Below, one piece after another: positions 39,435-51,183 of a stretch of DNA of 64,000 nucleotides. The stretch is from Pseudomonadota bacterium. GTDB lineage: Bacteria; Desulfobacterota; Desulfobulbia; Desulfobulbales; JAGXFP01. Every line of letters begins with the position of its first letter. The stretch's first letter is position 1. Where the stretch lies: positions 1 through 64,000 of the forward strand of contig JAHJAA010000006.1 of assembly GCA_018814305.1 (NCBI GenBank). Reading direction: 5' to 3'. Under the pieces are notes generated by a model. That model had not been told where the DNA came from. It searched no databases and saw only the letters and a list, made by a program, of their open reading frames with translations. The translations under genes were made by a program, and so were the position numbers.

Positions 39435-39552
39435 TCTTAACGAAATTCAGCTAATAATGCGAATACTAGAATGACGAACGACGAACAATCGAATGACGCC
39501 GTTCGAATGTTCGTAACTCGTCTGTTCGTCAATCGAATGTTCGCTGTTTCAA
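39435..39552. repeat. Direct repeat copy B downstream of pepN
   Basis: TCTTAACGAAATTCAGCTAATAATGCGAATACTAGAATGACGAACGACGAACAATCGAATGACGCCGTTCGAATGTTCGTAACTCGTCTGTTCGTCAATCGAATGTTCGCTGTTTCAA; matches copy A. Confidence 0.85.
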
Positions 39553-39578
39553 TACAATGTGTTTCTGAACGAAACTCA

Positions 39579-39617
39579 GTTGTTTCCCGGTATTGTATGT
39601 TGTGGTAGGGAAACAAC
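39579..39617. repeat. Perfect inverted repeat GTTGTTTCCC...GGGAAACAAC
   Basis: Exact 10-bp arms (39579-39588 and 39608-39617). Confidence 0.5.
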
Positions 39618-39745
39618 TATTATGTTTAAGGCCTTGCTTCCTTTGGATAAAAAACTTTTATCAGTGTTCTTTTCGAAGAGGAAAAGTCTGTTCTGCAGTG
39701 GATAAATTTACAGAAATCCCCTTAAGAAATCTGAGCGATCTACGG

Positions 39746-39982
39746 TTACTGCTTTTCCATGGCCTCATCGATGTCCTTGAGGCGTTCCTCCCCATACTCC
39801 TGGGTTTTGCGGGCCTTGTCCAGGGGGGTTTTCATTTTCTTCACCGCCTTGTCCGCAGTCTTGGTGGTGAAACGATCAATTTTATCCGAAATATCCTCTG
39901 CCTTCTTTTCTTCACGGGAACAACCGCAGGTGAAAGTCCCAACAGCCAGTAAGATGGCCAGCCAGATGATTTTTTTCTTCAT
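39746..39982 (-). CDS. Small putative lipoprotein
   Basis: MKKKIIWLAILLAVGTFTCGCSREEKKAEDISDKIDRFT; lipobox-like TCGC and charged helical tail. Confidence 0.65.
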   Translation of the reverse strand: MKKKIIWLAILLAVGTFTCGCSREEKKAEDISDKIDRFTTKTADKAVKKMKTPLDKARKTQEYGEERLKDIDEAMEKQ

Positions 39983-40269
39983 GAGTTCTCCTTTTGTTTC
40001 GATACGTCAAAAAAATGCTTTTGCCTGACCATGGAGAAAGGCTTTGACAATGAGGCCACTCCTCCGCCACAATTAATCTACGGGGGTCGGAAAATCCTGA
40101 TGTATCCAAGATGGCCTGAAGGCGGGATGCGTTATGGTATATCAGCATTTTCCGAGTCCCTCAGGTAGTTGGTGGCAAGAAGAAAGTGTGAACGTCCTAT
40201 ATCCATCGACTTATTATGCCATAAACCAGAAAAATCTCTCGTTTTTCCTTGGGCAGGAGGCTTTGAGGT

Positions 40270-41406
40270 ATGAATTCCACGAATACGTACGAGAGTCAAA
40301 AGCAGACGATTCTGGTCATCGACGATCTGCCGGAGAATATCGATATTATTCATGAGGTGCTTAGCGATGATTATCGGATTCTGGCCGCAGTTACTGGTGA
40401 AAAGGGGTTGGCGCTGGCCAATTTACCTTTCCCGCCGGATTTGATTCTTCTTGATATCATGATGCCCGGTATGGACGGTTATGAGGTCTGCCGACGCTTA
40501 AAAGATCGAGCGGACACCAGGAATATTCCGGTGATTTTTGTTTCCGCCCTCAACGATGTGGAGGATGAGTACCGTGGGCTGGAGTTGGGTGCGGTCGATT
40601 ATATCACCAAACCCTTTTCCCCCCCCATCGTTAAGGCCAGGATTAAAAATCATCTTGACCTGAAATGCCATCGGGACCACTTGGAAATGTTGGTTCTGGA
40701 AAGGACCCATGAGCTGGAGTTGACCCAGGAAGCGACCATTGAGAGTATGGCGGTTCTGGCGGAATATCGTGACCCGGAGACCGGCGGGCACATCAAGCGG
40801 ACCCAGAATTATGTCAGAGCCCTGGCCGAACGGCTGAAGGATCATCCCAAATATTGTTCTTATCTCACCCCGGAAGTTATTGCCCTGCTGTACAAATCGG
40901 CCCCCCTTCATGATATCGGCAAGGTTGGGATCCCCGATAATATCTTGTTGAAACCAGGGAAGCTTACCCCTGAAGAATTTGAGATCATGAAAAAACATGC
41001 CGCCTATGGGCATGATACCATCCGAGCCACCGAGAAGACGCTGGGCCGGGATTTTTCCTTTCTCCATTATGCCGGTGAAATCGCCTTGACCCATCACGAA
41101 AAGTGGGATGGATCCGGCTATCCCCAAGGGCTCTCGGGGGAGGATATTCCCATTCCCGGCAGGTTGATGGCCGTCGTCGATGTCTATGATGCCCTGATCA
41201 GCAAACGGGTCTATAAACCACCCATGCCCCACGACCGGGCCATAAGCATAATCAAGGATGGGGGGGGGAGCCATTTTGATCCGGAAATGGTCAAGGCCAT
41301 GTTGGAAATCAGCGATAAGTTCTTACGAATTGCCTTGGAATTTGCCGATTTTGAGGAAGAGCGCCAGATGTTGTTGACGGTGGGAGATGATAGTGCCGGA
41401 TCATAA
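40270..41406 (+). CDS. Response regulator with HD-GYP (c-di-GMP phosphodiesterase-type) domain
   Basis: ILVIDDLPENIDIIHEVL REC; GGHIKRTQNYVRALAE, PLHDIGKVGIPDNIL, HHEKWDGSGYPQGLSG. Confidence 0.93.
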   Translation: MNSTNTYESQKQTILVIDDLPENIDIIHEVLSDDYRILAAVTGEKGLALANLPFPPDLILLDIMMPGMDGYEVCRRLKDRADTRNIPVIFVSALNDVEDEYRGLELGAVDYITKPFSPPIVKARIKNHLDLKCHRDHLEMLVLERTHELELTQEATIESMAVLAEYRDPETGGHIKRTQNYVRALAERLKDHPKYCSYLTPEVIALLYKSAPLHDIGKVGIPDNILLKPGKLTPEEFEIMKKHAAYGHDTIRATEKTLGRDFSFLHYAGEIALTHHEKWDGSGYPQGLSGEDIPIPGRLMAVVDVYDALISKRVYKPPMPHDRAISIIKDGGGSHFDPEMVKAMLEISDKFLRIALEFADFEEERQMLLTVGDDSAGS

Positions 41407-44400
41407 GGGATGGGGTGGCAAGGACCGGTCAACAGCTGGGAAGGCCAGTTGGCCCGGATCGGTGGGCAGTCTATTTCGTGATCGGGTGGTGCAGGTTACG
41501 ACCTTGCTGGTTGTGCTGGTTGTAGTGCTGGCTGGCTTAACCCTGGTCAGGATCAGAGCTAGAATGGAAGATGATCTTCGTGGTCATCTGCTTCGGGTCG
41601 TCAGTTCAACCAATACCGCACTTTCCGCCTGGTATTTTGGTTATCTTGGGGAGTTCCAGGCAATAGCCGCCCAGCCAGTGTTCAAGATGCTGGTCGCAGA
41701 CCTCCTGGCTGGTTCTCGGGAGCCGGAAGATTTACGGACGCATCCGGCCCAGATAAAGTTGAGGCAAGTTCTTGGCTTTGAGTTGAATAGTGAGGGAGTT
41801 CGGGGGATCACAGTTCTTTCGCCGGAGGGTATCTGTTTGTTCAGTAACCGGGAGGAGGAGCTGGGACAGCCCCATAAACTTGCCGTAGATCAAGGGGGAC
41901 TAGAAAAAATTTTTAATGGTCGGTCTCAAATTTTTATCCCGTTTTCTATTCATGCCACTCGTAACAATTCTTCCGGGTCAGCCCCTGACTTCGGTAACAC
42001 CATGTATTTTGTTGCACCGGTTCAGTATCCCGTTCATGCCGGAATAGCAGCTGTTCTGATGTTCGAGGTTGATTCCCATGGAGATCTTGCCAAGGTGACT
42101 GATTTTGCCAGGTACGGTGAATCGGCAGAAATTTATATGTTCAACGACAGGGGTTACCTGATGTCTCCCAGCCGTTTTGGGGGAGTGCTGCAAAAACTCG
42201 GTCTTCTTACAAAAGCAGAGGGCTTGGAGCATGGTTCTATGCTCCATGATCCGGGGGGGAGTCTCCTGGATGGATTCCGTCCCATCCGTTCCTGGAGTGA
42301 ATTGCCTCTCACGTACAGTGTCCAGCGGGCCATCTCAACTGGTCAGGCCGGGGTGAATGTCGGTGGGTATCGCAACTACTTAGGGGTGATGGTGGTTGGC
42401 GCCTGGATTTGGAATCCTGATTTTGAATACGGTCTAGCCTTTGAGATCGACCGGAACGAGGCCTTTGCCCTGAATGATTTCATTCGGAGGATGGTTGTTT
42501 TGGCCCTCTTGGTGACCATTATACTTTTCATTTTGCTGGAGATCGTCCTTCTGCAACGGAAGAAGCGAAGCGATAGTTTAGTCTTGGATCTGGGCCAAGA
42601 ACTTGCTGAAAAAGAGATGCTTGGTAAAAGTCTGGAGGAGGGGAATCGGGTCCAGGCGATTATCAATAAACTGGTTCAGCTGTCCCTCGTCATTAGTCCT
42701 CTGCAGGCAAAACTGGAAAAATTCATTGATTACATTACCTTATTGCCAGCCCTGGATATTCTGCCCAAGGCGGCGATCTTTCTGATGGATGAGGAGCGCC
42801 AGGTGCTGGTCATGCAGGCCCAGAAAGGGCTTCATCAATCCCTGCTCAGTCAATGCGCCATGGTTGCCCCGGGGCGGTGTCTCTGTGGTCGGGCCGCGCT
42901 GAGCCGGAAAGTGATTTATGCCAGTTGTGTCGACGAGCAGCATGAGATCAGCTATGAAGGAATCGCCAGTCATGGGCATTACTGTGTCCCGATTCTCACT
43001 GGAGATCAACGTCTGCTTGGGGTATTCACCCTCTACACCCAGGCCGATTCCGTCCGATCTGAAAAAACCGAGGAGATCTTATTAGCCGCAGCCAGTGCCA
43101 CCGCGACCATGATTGAGCATCAGCGCATCCTCGATGCCCTGGAGTTGAGTCGTGAAAAATACCGGCGGTTGGTGGAGACCCTTGAGGAAAAATATTATTT
43201 CTATTCGATTAATCCGGATGGAGAATATGTCTATGTCAGTCCATCGATCGTAAATATCCTTGGTTACCTGCCTGAGGATTTTAAGATTCATTATGCCAGA
43301 TTTTTGACGGATAATCCCCTCAACTCTGCGGCCCGCTCCCGGACCAAAATGGGACTGGAGGGAGAGACCCAGCCATCATTTAGGATCGAGATTTTTCATC
43401 AGGATGGATCTCGACGTTGGCTCGAGGTGTCTGAGGCTCCGGTTTTTGATCCGGAGGGAAGGGTGCTCACCCTGGAGGGAGTTGCCAACGATATTACCCG
43501 CCAGGTTGTAGCCGATACTCTCCAAAAGGACCGGGCCTTACAGGTAAATCAACAAAAAAACGCCATGCAGCATCTGGCCGGCATAGATTTGACCGATTTT
43601 GCCGTGGTAACGGAGCGCATTACCCGGGAGGCGGCCACGGCCCTTGACGCTGAGTTTTTTTGTATCCGCCTGTTTGAAAATTTTTCGACAAACCTGGATT
43701 GTACGTCACTGTACCGGTTGAGTTCCCAGGAATATGAGTCCTGTCCGACGCTCTCCATCCAGGATTCAGCGGCTTTTTTTGAGGCGTTGCAAACCAAGCG
43801 CGTTCTGGTTTTCGCCGATGTTTCTTTGGAGCCGCTTTTGCAAGGACTTTCTGATCGGTATTTTTCTCCGGATGAGATTTCAGCCCTGATTGTCGAGGGG
43901 GTTTTTTCCCATAACCTGATGGTCGGTCTGGTCTGTGCGAGCCATGTCGGTGGGCCGTATCAGTGGACGGAAGATGAACAATCCTTTGTTCATACCATGG
44001 CTGATCTGGTTAACTTGGCCATTGAGACCACTGAACGGCTCAAAGCTGAAGAGGCTCTTCGGGGCAGTTATCGGACCCTGTCTTTGCTCAGCCAATGCCA
44101 GCATGTTTTGCTCCAGGCAACCAATGAGGCCGGGTTACTCGATGATATCTGCAATATCATCGTCCAAACCGGAGGGTATCTCATGGCCTGGGTTGGTTTT
44201 GCCGTGCACGACAAGGATCAAACCGTCAGGATGGCCGCCATGAGTGAAAGCGGCAAGCAATATCTGAGTTCGATTCGAGTTTCCTGGGGGGAGAATGAAT
44301 TGGGTTTCGGTCCAACCGGACAGGCTATCCGGCAGGGGAAGGTCATTGCTGTTGATGATCTCAACACGGATCCTTCATACCGTCCCTGGCGGGATTTTGC

Positions 44401-47383
44401 TTTGCAGGCAGGCTTTCATTCATCCATCGCCCTGCCGCTGCAAATCGATGACAGGACCATTGGTTCGCTCAATATTTATGCCGAGGAGCCCGGGTGCTTC
44501 ACCGGGAATGAGTTACAGTTGCTGGTCAATCTCAGTAACTATCTCGCCTACGGTATTAAATCTCTGCGAATGCGAAAAGAACGGCAGTTAGCGCTCGATG
44601 AGCTTGAGCGGCATCGTGAGCAACTTGAAGAACTGGTTGACGAGCGATCTGGAGAACTCAAGCAGGAGATCATTGAACGACGGAACGCAGAAGAGGCCTT
44701 GCAGGAAACAGAGGAACAGGTACGTCTTCTTTTGAATTCCACGGTGGAGGCAATCATCGGTATTGATAACGATGGGACCTGTGTTCTATGCAATCCATCC
44801 GCCTTAAAGATGTTGGGGTATGATGAAGTTTCCATGGTGATCGGGCAAAAAATCCATAAAATGATCAATCCGACTCGATCGGATGGCACTTCCCTTTCGG
44901 AAGAGGAGAGTCTGATTCTAACGAAGTTCCAACGAGGCGAGGGTAGTCATTCGGATAATGAGGTATTCTGGCGCAAGGACGGGACCTCATTCCCTGCTGA
45001 ATTTTGGTCCTATCCCATAAAGAATGGTGATGAGATTATCGGGGGCGTGGTGACCTTTATTGATATAACCGACCGGAAGAAAGCCGAGGCGGAAATATCC
45101 AGGACCATGCAGGACTTAAAGGCCGCCAACACGGCCGCCCAAACGGCGACCAGAGCCAAGAGCGAATTTCTGGCTAATATGAGTCATGAAATCAGGACGC
45201 CCATGAATGCGATCATGGGGATGACCCACCTGGTCAAGCAAACCGAACTGTCGATTCGGCAACGGGACTATCTGAATAAAATTGAATTTTCCGCCAAGGC
45301 TTTGCTAGGGGTCGTTAATGATATCCTGGATTTTTCCAAGATCGAAGCTGGTAAGATGACCATCGAGGAGGTGGATTTCAACCTGGAAGATGTCCTGGCC
45401 GGGGTGGTAAATAACATTTCATTTAAGGCTGAGGAGAAAGCCCTGGAACTGAAGGTCGGGGTCGCTGCCGATGTTCCCTTCAGTTTAAAGGGAGATCCCC
45501 TCCGTTTGGGACAAGTCCTGGTGAATCTTGCCGCCAACGCCGTAAAATTTACCGAATCCGGCCGGATCTCCATTGATGTGGCACTTAAGGAACGGCAGGA
45601 AAATACAGGGGTGTTACGGTTCACAGTTTCCGACACCGGAATCGGCATGTCGGGAAAGCACCAGGAGGGTTTGTTCCAGGCCTTTTACCAGGCTGATACC
45701 TCCACCACCAGAATGTATGGCGGCACTGGGCTGGGACTGGCCATCTGCAAGCGGCTGGTTGATCTGATGCACGGTGAGATAGAGGTGGAGAGTCGATTGG
45801 GAGAGGGCAGCCGGTTTTCCTTTACGGCTGAATTTATGCTCAAGGAAGGAGTCAGTGAGGGGGGGGATGTTTTACCTCCAGGATACCAAGGTGCTCGGGT
45901 TCTGGTGGTGGATGATTCATCCTCGGTCCAGCGGATCCTGGCTGCTTCCCTTGAGTCTTTTTCTTTTGAGGTAGACTGCGCTGATTCCGGAGAGGAGGCT
46001 CTGGAAAAGGTATCTGCTGCGGCCGAAGCTGGTAATCCCTACCGCTTGGTACTGATGGACTGGCAGATGGAAGGGATCGATGGGATTGAGGCAACCCGTC
46101 GTCTGCGGGGACTTCCCCTTGGGGAGCAGCAGCCAGCGGTCATTCTGGTAACCGGGTACGGCAAGCAGGAAGTTATGCAGCAGGCTGAGCAAGGGAGCTT
46201 TAATGGAGTTCTCCTGAAACCGGTTACCCGGAGTGGCATTTTTGAGGAGGTCTGTAACGCGCTTCGTCCGGTGGGATCGAAGGTGATTTTTATGAAGATC
46301 GGTCATGAGGAGAAGCAAAAAAATCTCGAAATAATTAAGGGGAACAAGGTTCTGCTGGTGGAGGACAACGAGATCAACCGCCAGGTTGCCAGGGAGTTAC
46401 TGGAAAGTGTGGGAGTGATCGTTGAAACTGCCGAAAACGGGATGGTGGCCCTGAAACGAAATCGGAAAGAGCAATTTGATCTGATCCTGATGGATATCCA
46501 GATGCCCGAGATGGACGGCACCGAAGCAACCCGACTGATCCGGGAGGCTGAAAGGGGACGAAGAGTGCCGATTATCGCCATGACGGCCCATGCCATGGAT
46601 GAAGCCCGGGAAAATTCATTGGCCGCCGGGATGGATGATCATATCACTAAGCCGATCGATCCGGAAATACTGTATTCCACCATAGCCAAGTGGTTGCAGG
46701 CTAAACCGACCGCGATCTTGCCTGGAACAACTTCGGATACGGCAACCCAGGCCAATCCTTTCCTCGACGTTTTGCCGGACCTGCCGGGATTGGATATCGA
46801 TGACGGTCTGGCCAGGATGGCTGGTAATATAGATGGGTACCGCCGGTTGTTGCTTAAATTTCAGGAAAATCATCAGGGGGAATGTATTCGGATTTTTGAG
46901 ACCCTGGAAAAAGGTGATATGGGTGATGCCGCAGAGAGGGTTCATATGTTAAAAGGGGTGGCGGGGAATATTGGAGCCCGCGATCTCTATATCGCTTTAA
47001 ATGCCCTGGAACAGAGAATTGGCAAAGGTGGTGCCGAGCCTGTTGTTGAGCTTTTCTGGAAGGTAGAAAAGGCCTTTAATCTGTTGTCCTCCTCATTGAG
47101 TCGGCTTCGTGATCAGGATAAGCAGGTATTAACGGGGGGAGAGGTGCCACCTTCCGAACTTCTAGAGATGTTGCAAGGACTTAAAGGGCCCGTCCGGGAG
47201 AGTAACGCTTCTTCCGCCCGGATTCTTGCGAAGATCCTTGATACGGTAGGGGGACCTGAGTTGGTTCCGGATCTTTTTAAATTGTCAGGATTGCTTGAGA
47301 AGTACGATTTTGATCAGGCCCGGATTTGCCTGGACAAGATTATGGATAAACTGCAAGGTGAGATGGAAGAAGATGAAGGATAA
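41393..47383 (+). CDS. Very large hybrid sensor histidine kinase (TM/Cache-like sensor, GAF, PAS, GAF, PAS, HisKA-HATPase, REC, REC, HPt)
   Basis: [58 protein letters not shown] and [19 protein letters not shown]; HPt [14 protein letters not shown]. Possible GTG start at 41393 (ORF track gives 41387). Confidence 0.9.
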   Translation: MPDHKGWGGKDRSTAGKASWPGSVGSLFRDRVVQVTTLLVVLVVVLAGLTLVRIRARMEDDLRGHLLRVVSSTNTALSAWYFGYLGEFQAIAAQPVFKMLVADLLAGSREPEDLRTHPAQIKLRQVLGFELNSEGVRGITVLSPEGICLFSNREEELGQPHKLAVDQGGLEKIFNGRSQIFIPFSIHATRNNSSGSAPDFGNTMYFVAPVQYPVHAGIAAVLMFEVDSHGDLAKVTDFARYGESAEIYMFNDRGYLMSPSRFGGVLQKLGLLTKAEGLEHGSMLHDPGGSLLDGFRPIRSWSELPLTYSVQRAISTGQAGVNVGGYRNYLGVMVVGAWIWNPDFEYGLAFEIDRNEAFALNDFIRRMVVLALLVTIILFILLEIVLLQRKKRSDSLVLDLGQELAEKEMLGKSLEEGNRVQAIINKLVQLSLVISPLQAKLEKFIDYITLLPALDILPKAAIFLMDEERQVLVMQAQKGLHQSLLSQCAMVAPGRCLCGRAALSRKVIYASCVDEQHEISYEGIASHGHYCVPILTGDQRLLGVFTLYTQADSVRSEKTEEILLAAASATATMIEHQRILDALELSREKYRRLVETLEEKYYFYSINPDGEYVYVSPSIVNILGYLPEDFKIHYARFLTDNPLNSAARSRTKMGLEGETQPSFRIEIFHQDGSRRWLEVSEAPVFDPEGRVLTLEGVANDITRQVVADTLQKDRALQVNQQKNAMQHLAGIDLTDFAVVTERITREAATALDAEFFCIRLFENFSTNLDCTSLYRLSSQEYESCPTLSIQDSAAFFEALQTKRVLVFADVSLEPLLQGLSDRYFSPDEISALIVEGVFSHNLMVGLVCASHVGGPYQWTEDEQSFVHTMADLVNLAIETTERLKAEEALRGSYRTLSLLSQCQHVLLQATNEAGLLDDICNIIVQTGGYLMAWVGFAVHDKDQTVRMAAMSESGKQYLSSIRVSWGENELGFGPTGQAIRQGKVIAVDDLNTDPSYRPWRDFALQAGFHSSIALPLQIDDRTIGSLNIYAEEPGCFTGNELQLLVNLSNYLAYGIKSLRMRKERQLALDELERHREQLEELVDERSGELKQEIIERRNAEEALQETEEQVRLLLNSTVEAIIGIDNDGTCVLCNPSALKMLGYDEVSMVIGQKIHKMINPTRSDGTSLSEEESLILTKFQRGEGSHSDNEVFWRKDGTSFPAEFWSYPIKNGDEIIGGVVTFIDITDRKKAEAEISRTMQDLKAANTAAQTATRAKSEFLANMSHEIRTPMNAIMGMTHLVKQTELSIRQRDYLNKIEFSAKALLGVVNDILDFSKIEAGKMTIEEVDFNLEDVLAGVVNNISFKAEEKALELKVGVAADVPFSLKGDPLRLGQVLVNLAANAVKFTESGRISIDVALKERQENTGVLRFTVSDTGIGMSGKHQEGLFQAFYQADTSTTRMYGGTGLGLAICKRLVDLMHGEIEVESRLGEGSRFSFTAEFMLKEGVSEGGDVLPPGYQGARVLVVDDSSSVQRILAASLESFSFEVDCADSGEEALEKVSAAAEAGNPYRLVLMDWQMEGIDGIEATRRLRGLPLGEQQPAVILVTGYGKQEVMQQAEQGSFNGVLLKPVTRSGIFEEVCNALRPVGSKVIFMKIGHEEKQKNLEIIKGNKVLLVEDNEINRQVARELLESVGVIVETAENGMVALKRNRKEQFDLILMDIQMPEMDGTEATRLIREAERGRRVPIIAMTAHAMDEARENSLAAGMDDHITKPIDPEILYSTIAKWLQAKPTAILPGTTSDTATQANPFLDVLPDLPGLDIDDGLARMAGNIDGYRRLLLKFQENHQGECIRIFETLEKGDMGDAAERVHMLKGVAGNIGARDLYIALNALEQRIGKGGAEPVVELFWKVEKAFNLLSSSLSRLRDQDKQVLTGGEVPPSELLEMLQGLKGPVRESNASSARILAKILDTVGGPELVPDLFKLSGLLEKYDFDQARICLDKIMDKLQGEMEEDEG

Positions 47384-47489
47384 AGCTTCGTTTTCAGGGA
47401 TTGAGATGATTAACCCTTGGGCGGTTTGGCCCTGGTGTGGTAAATTGTCTGAAAATTAATGCAGGGCACAGCTGGACAGTTACATCAAG

Positions 47490-48626
47490 TTGTATAGAAC
47501 CGAGGTCAGGGGCATGGTGGCACAACGAGAGCGAGACGTCATTTTGGTGGTGGATGATGTCCCGGAAAATATCGATATCCTCGATGCCATTCTGCAACCC
47601 ATGTACACGGTGAAGGCCGCCCTTCGTGGAGAAAAGGCCCTGGAACTTGCCAATACAGCACCTCCACCCGATCTTATTCTGCTGGATATAATGATGCCTG
47701 GAATGGACGGTTATGAGGTGTGCCGACGGCTTAAGTGCTCCGAGGCGACCAGGGACATTCCGGTGGTTTTTGTAACCGCCATGGCCGATATTGATGATGA
47801 AACAAAGGGCTTTGGAATGGGGGCGGCCGACTACATCATCAAGCCGGTGATTCCTTCCATGCTTTTAGCCCGGGTGAAGACCCAGCTGCAACTCCGAAAA
47901 GCCTTGGCGGAGTTGCGACTCCGCAACGAGGTGCTCCTTGCCAATAATCGTTTGCGGGAGCATGTTGAGCAGATCTTTCGGCATGACCTGAAAACCCCCC
48001 TCTCCTTTGCTTTGAATGTCCCCGAAATGTTGATTCGAGAGGGGAATCTGTCTAAGGAGCAGGTTGAGTTGCTGACGCTCTTGAAGCAGGCTGGAAAGCG
48101 GATGCTGCATATCGTCAATCACTATATGGATCTTTTGCAGATTGAGAATGGCACCTATCAGCCGAATCCAGTCCGGGTGGACCTTGTCCCGATGTTTAAG
48201 GAGATCTGTCGGGAACTTTGCGGAGCTGGAGCGAACCTGCCGCGAATTGAATTGGATGGTCGGGTCATAGAAACAGAGGATACCTTTCCTGTACTTGGTG
48301 AAGAGCTGCTTTGTTACGGCCTTTTTGCCAATCTGGTGCGGAACGCCATCGAAGCGGGGACGGATAGTGCAGCGGTGAAAATTTTATTGGAGAGTGGTGA
48401 TCCGGGCCGTATCGTGATTCGGAATCCCGGTGAGGTGGTGCCGGCCATTCGAGAGCGTTTCTTTGAAAAATACGTTTCTGCCGGCAAGTCCAGGGGGACG
48501 GGGCTGGGGACCTATACCGGCAAATTGATGGCCGAGGCAATGGGCGGGGGGGTCTCTCTGGATACCTCAACCCCGGGCCAAACGACTCTCACAGTGGTCC
48601 TTCCTTCCTTTCCCACCGGTCAATGA
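47490..48626 (+). CDS. Receiver-histidine kinase protein (REC-HisKA-HATPase)
   Basis: ILVVDDVPENIDILDAIL; RHDLKTPLSFALNVPEML; NLVRNAIEAG; GTGLGTYTGKLMAEAMGG. Confidence 0.85.
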   Translation: MYRTEVRGMVAQRERDVILVVDDVPENIDILDAILQPMYTVKAALRGEKALELANTAPPPDLILLDIMMPGMDGYEVCRRLKCSEATRDIPVVFVTAMADIDDETKGFGMGAADYIIKPVIPSMLLARVKTQLQLRKALAELRLRNEVLLANNRLREHVEQIFRHDLKTPLSFALNVPEMLIREGNLSKEQVELLTLLKQAGKRMLHIVNHYMDLLQIENGTYQPNPVRVDLVPMFKEICRELCGAGANLPRIELDGRVIETEDTFPVLGEELLCYGLFANLVRNAIEAGTDSAAVKILLESGDPGRIVIRNPGEVVPAIRERFFEKYVSAGKSRGTGLGTYTGKLMAEAMGGGVSLDTSTPGQTTLTVVLPSFPTGQ

Positions 48627-48671
48627 CCTTTACGACCGGGGGATGTCTGCCCTGAAATTCGGAGGTTACGG

Positions 48672-49733
48672 CTACTTTTTCGGTTGGGTCTTCCATCGTT
48701 TATGCATCCAGGCCCATTGTTCCGGGTGGCGCCGGATCACGGTTTCGTAGATATCGGAGCACTTTCTGGTATTGACCAGGATGTCATGGTCGGCATCATC
48801 TGTCTGCGCAAGTTTGATGGGCGGAAGGATTTCCAGCTCGTAGGTACGATCGGGCCGGATGATCATGAACACCGGGATGATTGGGGCTCCGTACTTGCGG
48901 GCCAGGAGGGCTGGGCCGATCGGTGTGTAAGCTGGTCGGCCGAAAAACTCAACAAAGACCCCGTCAGCTTTGGTGTCCTGGTCGATCAGCATGGCAACCG
49001 CCTCGCCCCGCTGGAGACTGCGGATGATCTCCCTGGTTGCGGTGCCCCGGGCTATGTTTTTGTTCCCGGTCATTTCACGTGTTTCAATCAAAATCCGATC
49101 AAGCCTGGGATCAAACAGTGGGGTTCCTACGACCTGCAGGGGGTAGCCGTTCAGGCCGGCCCACGCTGCCATGATCTCCCAATTGCCGAAATGGCAGCTT
49201 AAAAAGATGATCCCTCGTTTTTGTTTGGCCGCTTCGGTCAGGTGCTCTTGTCCATGAACAGTTACCATGGCGTTTAAGTCATTCTTCAGCAGATTGGGAA
49301 GGCGCAGGATTTCTCCTGCAGCCGTAGCGAAGTGGATGAAAACCCGTCGGGCCAGGTCCCTGATTTCCGCAGGGCTCTTCTCCGCGCCAAAGGCCAGTTG
49401 AAGGTGGTGCAGAGTTCGTTTGCGGGGGCTGCTGGCAAAAAGATACGAGAGTTTCCCCAGAAAACCCGTTATCACAAAGGCCGCCCACCTCGGCAGAAGC
49501 CTGGTAACTCTGATGAGCAGCAGGGTCAACAGGTAAAAGAGATCATCGCGGACTCGTTTGTAGAAAGGCTTTCTCTTCATCAAAGGTAATCGGTATGGCA
49601 GAGGTTGGCATTTAGAAATGGCGCGCCACTTGGGATCTTCAGTTGAACGCCATGGAAATATATGTAACGTGGCGTCTATAGTAGGCCGACCCTGTTGAAG
49701 AGTCAAGATCCGTGACATTTTCTTGACCCACAT
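48672..49733 (-). CDS. LpxL/HtrB-like lysophospholipid acyltransferase
   Basis: GIIFLSCHFGNWEIMAAWAGLNGYPLQVVGTPLFDPRLDRIL; VAMLIDQDTKADGVFVEFFGRPA. Confidence 0.88.
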   Translation of the reverse strand: MWVKKMSRILTLQQGRPTIDATLHIFPWRSTEDPKWRAISKCQPLPYRLPLMKRKPFYKRVRDDLFYLLTLLLIRVTRLLPRWAAFVITGFLGKLSYLFASSPRKRTLHHLQLAFGAEKSPAEIRDLARRVFIHFATAAGEILRLPNLLKNDLNAMVTVHGQEHLTEAAKQKRGIIFLSCHFGNWEIMAAWAGLNGYPLQVVGTPLFDPRLDRILIETREMTGNKNIARGTATREIIRSLQRGEAVAMLIDQDTKADGVFVEFFGRPAYTPIGPALLARKYGAPIIPVFMIIRPDRTYELEILPPIKLAQTDDADHDILVNTRKCSDIYETVIRRHPEQWAWMHKRWKTQPKK

Positions 49734-49852
49734 GGCCTCAGTTGATATTATCCAAAACTTGTAGATTCGGTCCCGGTTCGGAGTTGTCCGGCCTGGTCAT
49801 TGTTCTCCTCATCATTGTGCGTTAAACCTCCGCCGGCGAACCAACTCGATCA

Positions 49853-50605
49853 ATGTCATCTCAAAAAAAATGCCTCTTTTCTCCTGCCTTTCTGCTCGTG
49901 GGGGTGGTCTTTCTGGTAACCGGTTGTGCGGCCCCCAGCCTGGATCTCTCCCTGAAGCCGGTCGGTTCTTTTGCTGTCAAAGGGACGGCGGCCCCTATTG
50001 TCATTGGGGTCGACGAGTTCATCGACCAACGGCCTCTGACCCGGGGGGATGATAATCAGAAATGGCGCGGCTTTATTCCCGGGGTCCTCTGGATTGAGAT
50101 ATCCACCGATATGCCCGAGATCTATACCCCTTTTTCGCCGTTTAATTCACCGGCTCTGACCCGGAATCTTTCTGAGTCTTTTGCCGGAATCCTCAGCGAT
50201 TATGGAATGACCGAACAGGTAGTGCTGCTCTCCTCCGATCCGTATCGGCAGGTTGATTATCGTTTGGAAGGAGTGCTCTTACGGAGTCAGGTGGTGGAGC
50301 GCTGTTATTATTACGGGTCGTTTATGTATGCCTGGCTGACCAGGGTGTTCGGGTTACCGTATGTTTCATATGAGATTGAGTTGTCGTTACAGCTACGGCT
50401 CAGAGACCTTGCCACGAATCGGATTGTTTGGCAGGGGAGTATCGAGGGTCACCGTTCGGACCGTTACCACAGTGTCTACAATCTTTCTGCCGGACGGAAC
50501 GGGAAGCATCTGATCGCAGCTGATTTTGCCGATATTCTGGCCGATGGGCTCCCCGAGGTTCTGGTTGGGATCCGTGGAGCATTGTCCGGGGAGATCAGTC
50601 ATTGA
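49853..50605 (+). CDS. Putative outer-membrane lipoprotein of unknown function
   Basis: Signal/lipobox LLVGVVFLVTGCAAPSLD; overlaps the next CDS by 4 nt. Confidence 0.65.
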   Translation: MSSQKKCLFSPAFLLVGVVFLVTGCAAPSLDLSLKPVGSFAVKGTAAPIVIGVDEFIDQRPLTRGDDNQKWRGFIPGVLWIEISTDMPEIYTPFSPFNSPALTRNLSESFAGILSDYGMTEQVVLLSSDPYRQVDYRLEGVLLRSQVVERCYYYGSFMYAWLTRVFGLPYVSYEIELSLQLRLRDLATNRIVWQGSIEGHRSDRYHSVYNLSAGRNGKHLIAADFADILADGLPEVLVGIRGALSGEISH

Positions 50606-51183
50606 ATCAGCAGGACCATTTCATCCGTTCCGTTCTGGCCGACCCGGTTGGGGAAGAGGTGATGGCCGTGCTCGGAGAACTGCCCAAACGTTGGGGGCGC
50701 ATGGACATCCTCAGCCGTCTGGCTGTGGCCGAAGTCGGTCGGGTTTTAAGCGAATGTGGACGATTTGACCAGCGAGCTCCCCGGATTCCCAAGGGGATGA
50801 CGGTCGGGCTTATCGGCGGGACTCGATTCGGGTCTCTCGTCACGGATCTGGATTTTGCTGCCACCTGCAGGAGTGGGGTTAACACAGCCAGTCCGCTCCT
50901 TTTCGGGTATACCCTGCCGAATATCGCCTTGGCTGAGGCGGCTTCACATTATGGGTTCATCGGGCCAGTCTACTCGGTTTTTTCCGATGACCCGATGGCT
51001 GAAGCGGTGCGGGTTGCCGCTCGGTGGCAAGAGAGTGACCCCCTGCTTGGCTTGATGGTCGCCGGGGAAATTGATTTTGTGCCGGAGGTAGCACGTCTGG
51101 CGTTTCAAGCTGGTGAGGTTGACGGAGGGACCGTTACCCCCCTGTTGGGCTGGCTTTCCATAAAATTTACCATTGTGAGTTGA
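50602..51183 (+). CDS. Standalone beta-ketoacyl-synthase-N-terminal-like protein without recognisable catalytic Cys
   Basis: GMTVGLIGGTRFGSLVTDLDFAATCRSGVNTASPLLFGYTLPNIALAEAASHYGFIGPVYSVFSDDPMAEAV resembles the KS segment SPxxFxxTxPNxxxGxxAxxxGxxGPxxTxxxAC. Confidence 0.6.
   Translation: MNQQDHFIRSVLADPVGEEVMAVLGELPKRWGRMDILSRLAVAEVGRVLSECGRFDQRAPRIPKGMTVGLIGGTRFGSLVTDLDFAATCRSGVNTASPLLFGYTLPNIALAEAASHYGFIGPVYSVFSDDPMAEAVRVAARWQESDPLLGLMVAGEIDFVPEVARLAFQAGEVDGGTVTPLLGWLSIKFTIVS

Noticed and set aside
40021-40269. c-di-GMP riboswitch before the HD-GYP gene
   Set aside because: The expected GEMM-I core (for example CACGCANAGNGCAAACC...) was not seen in the region.
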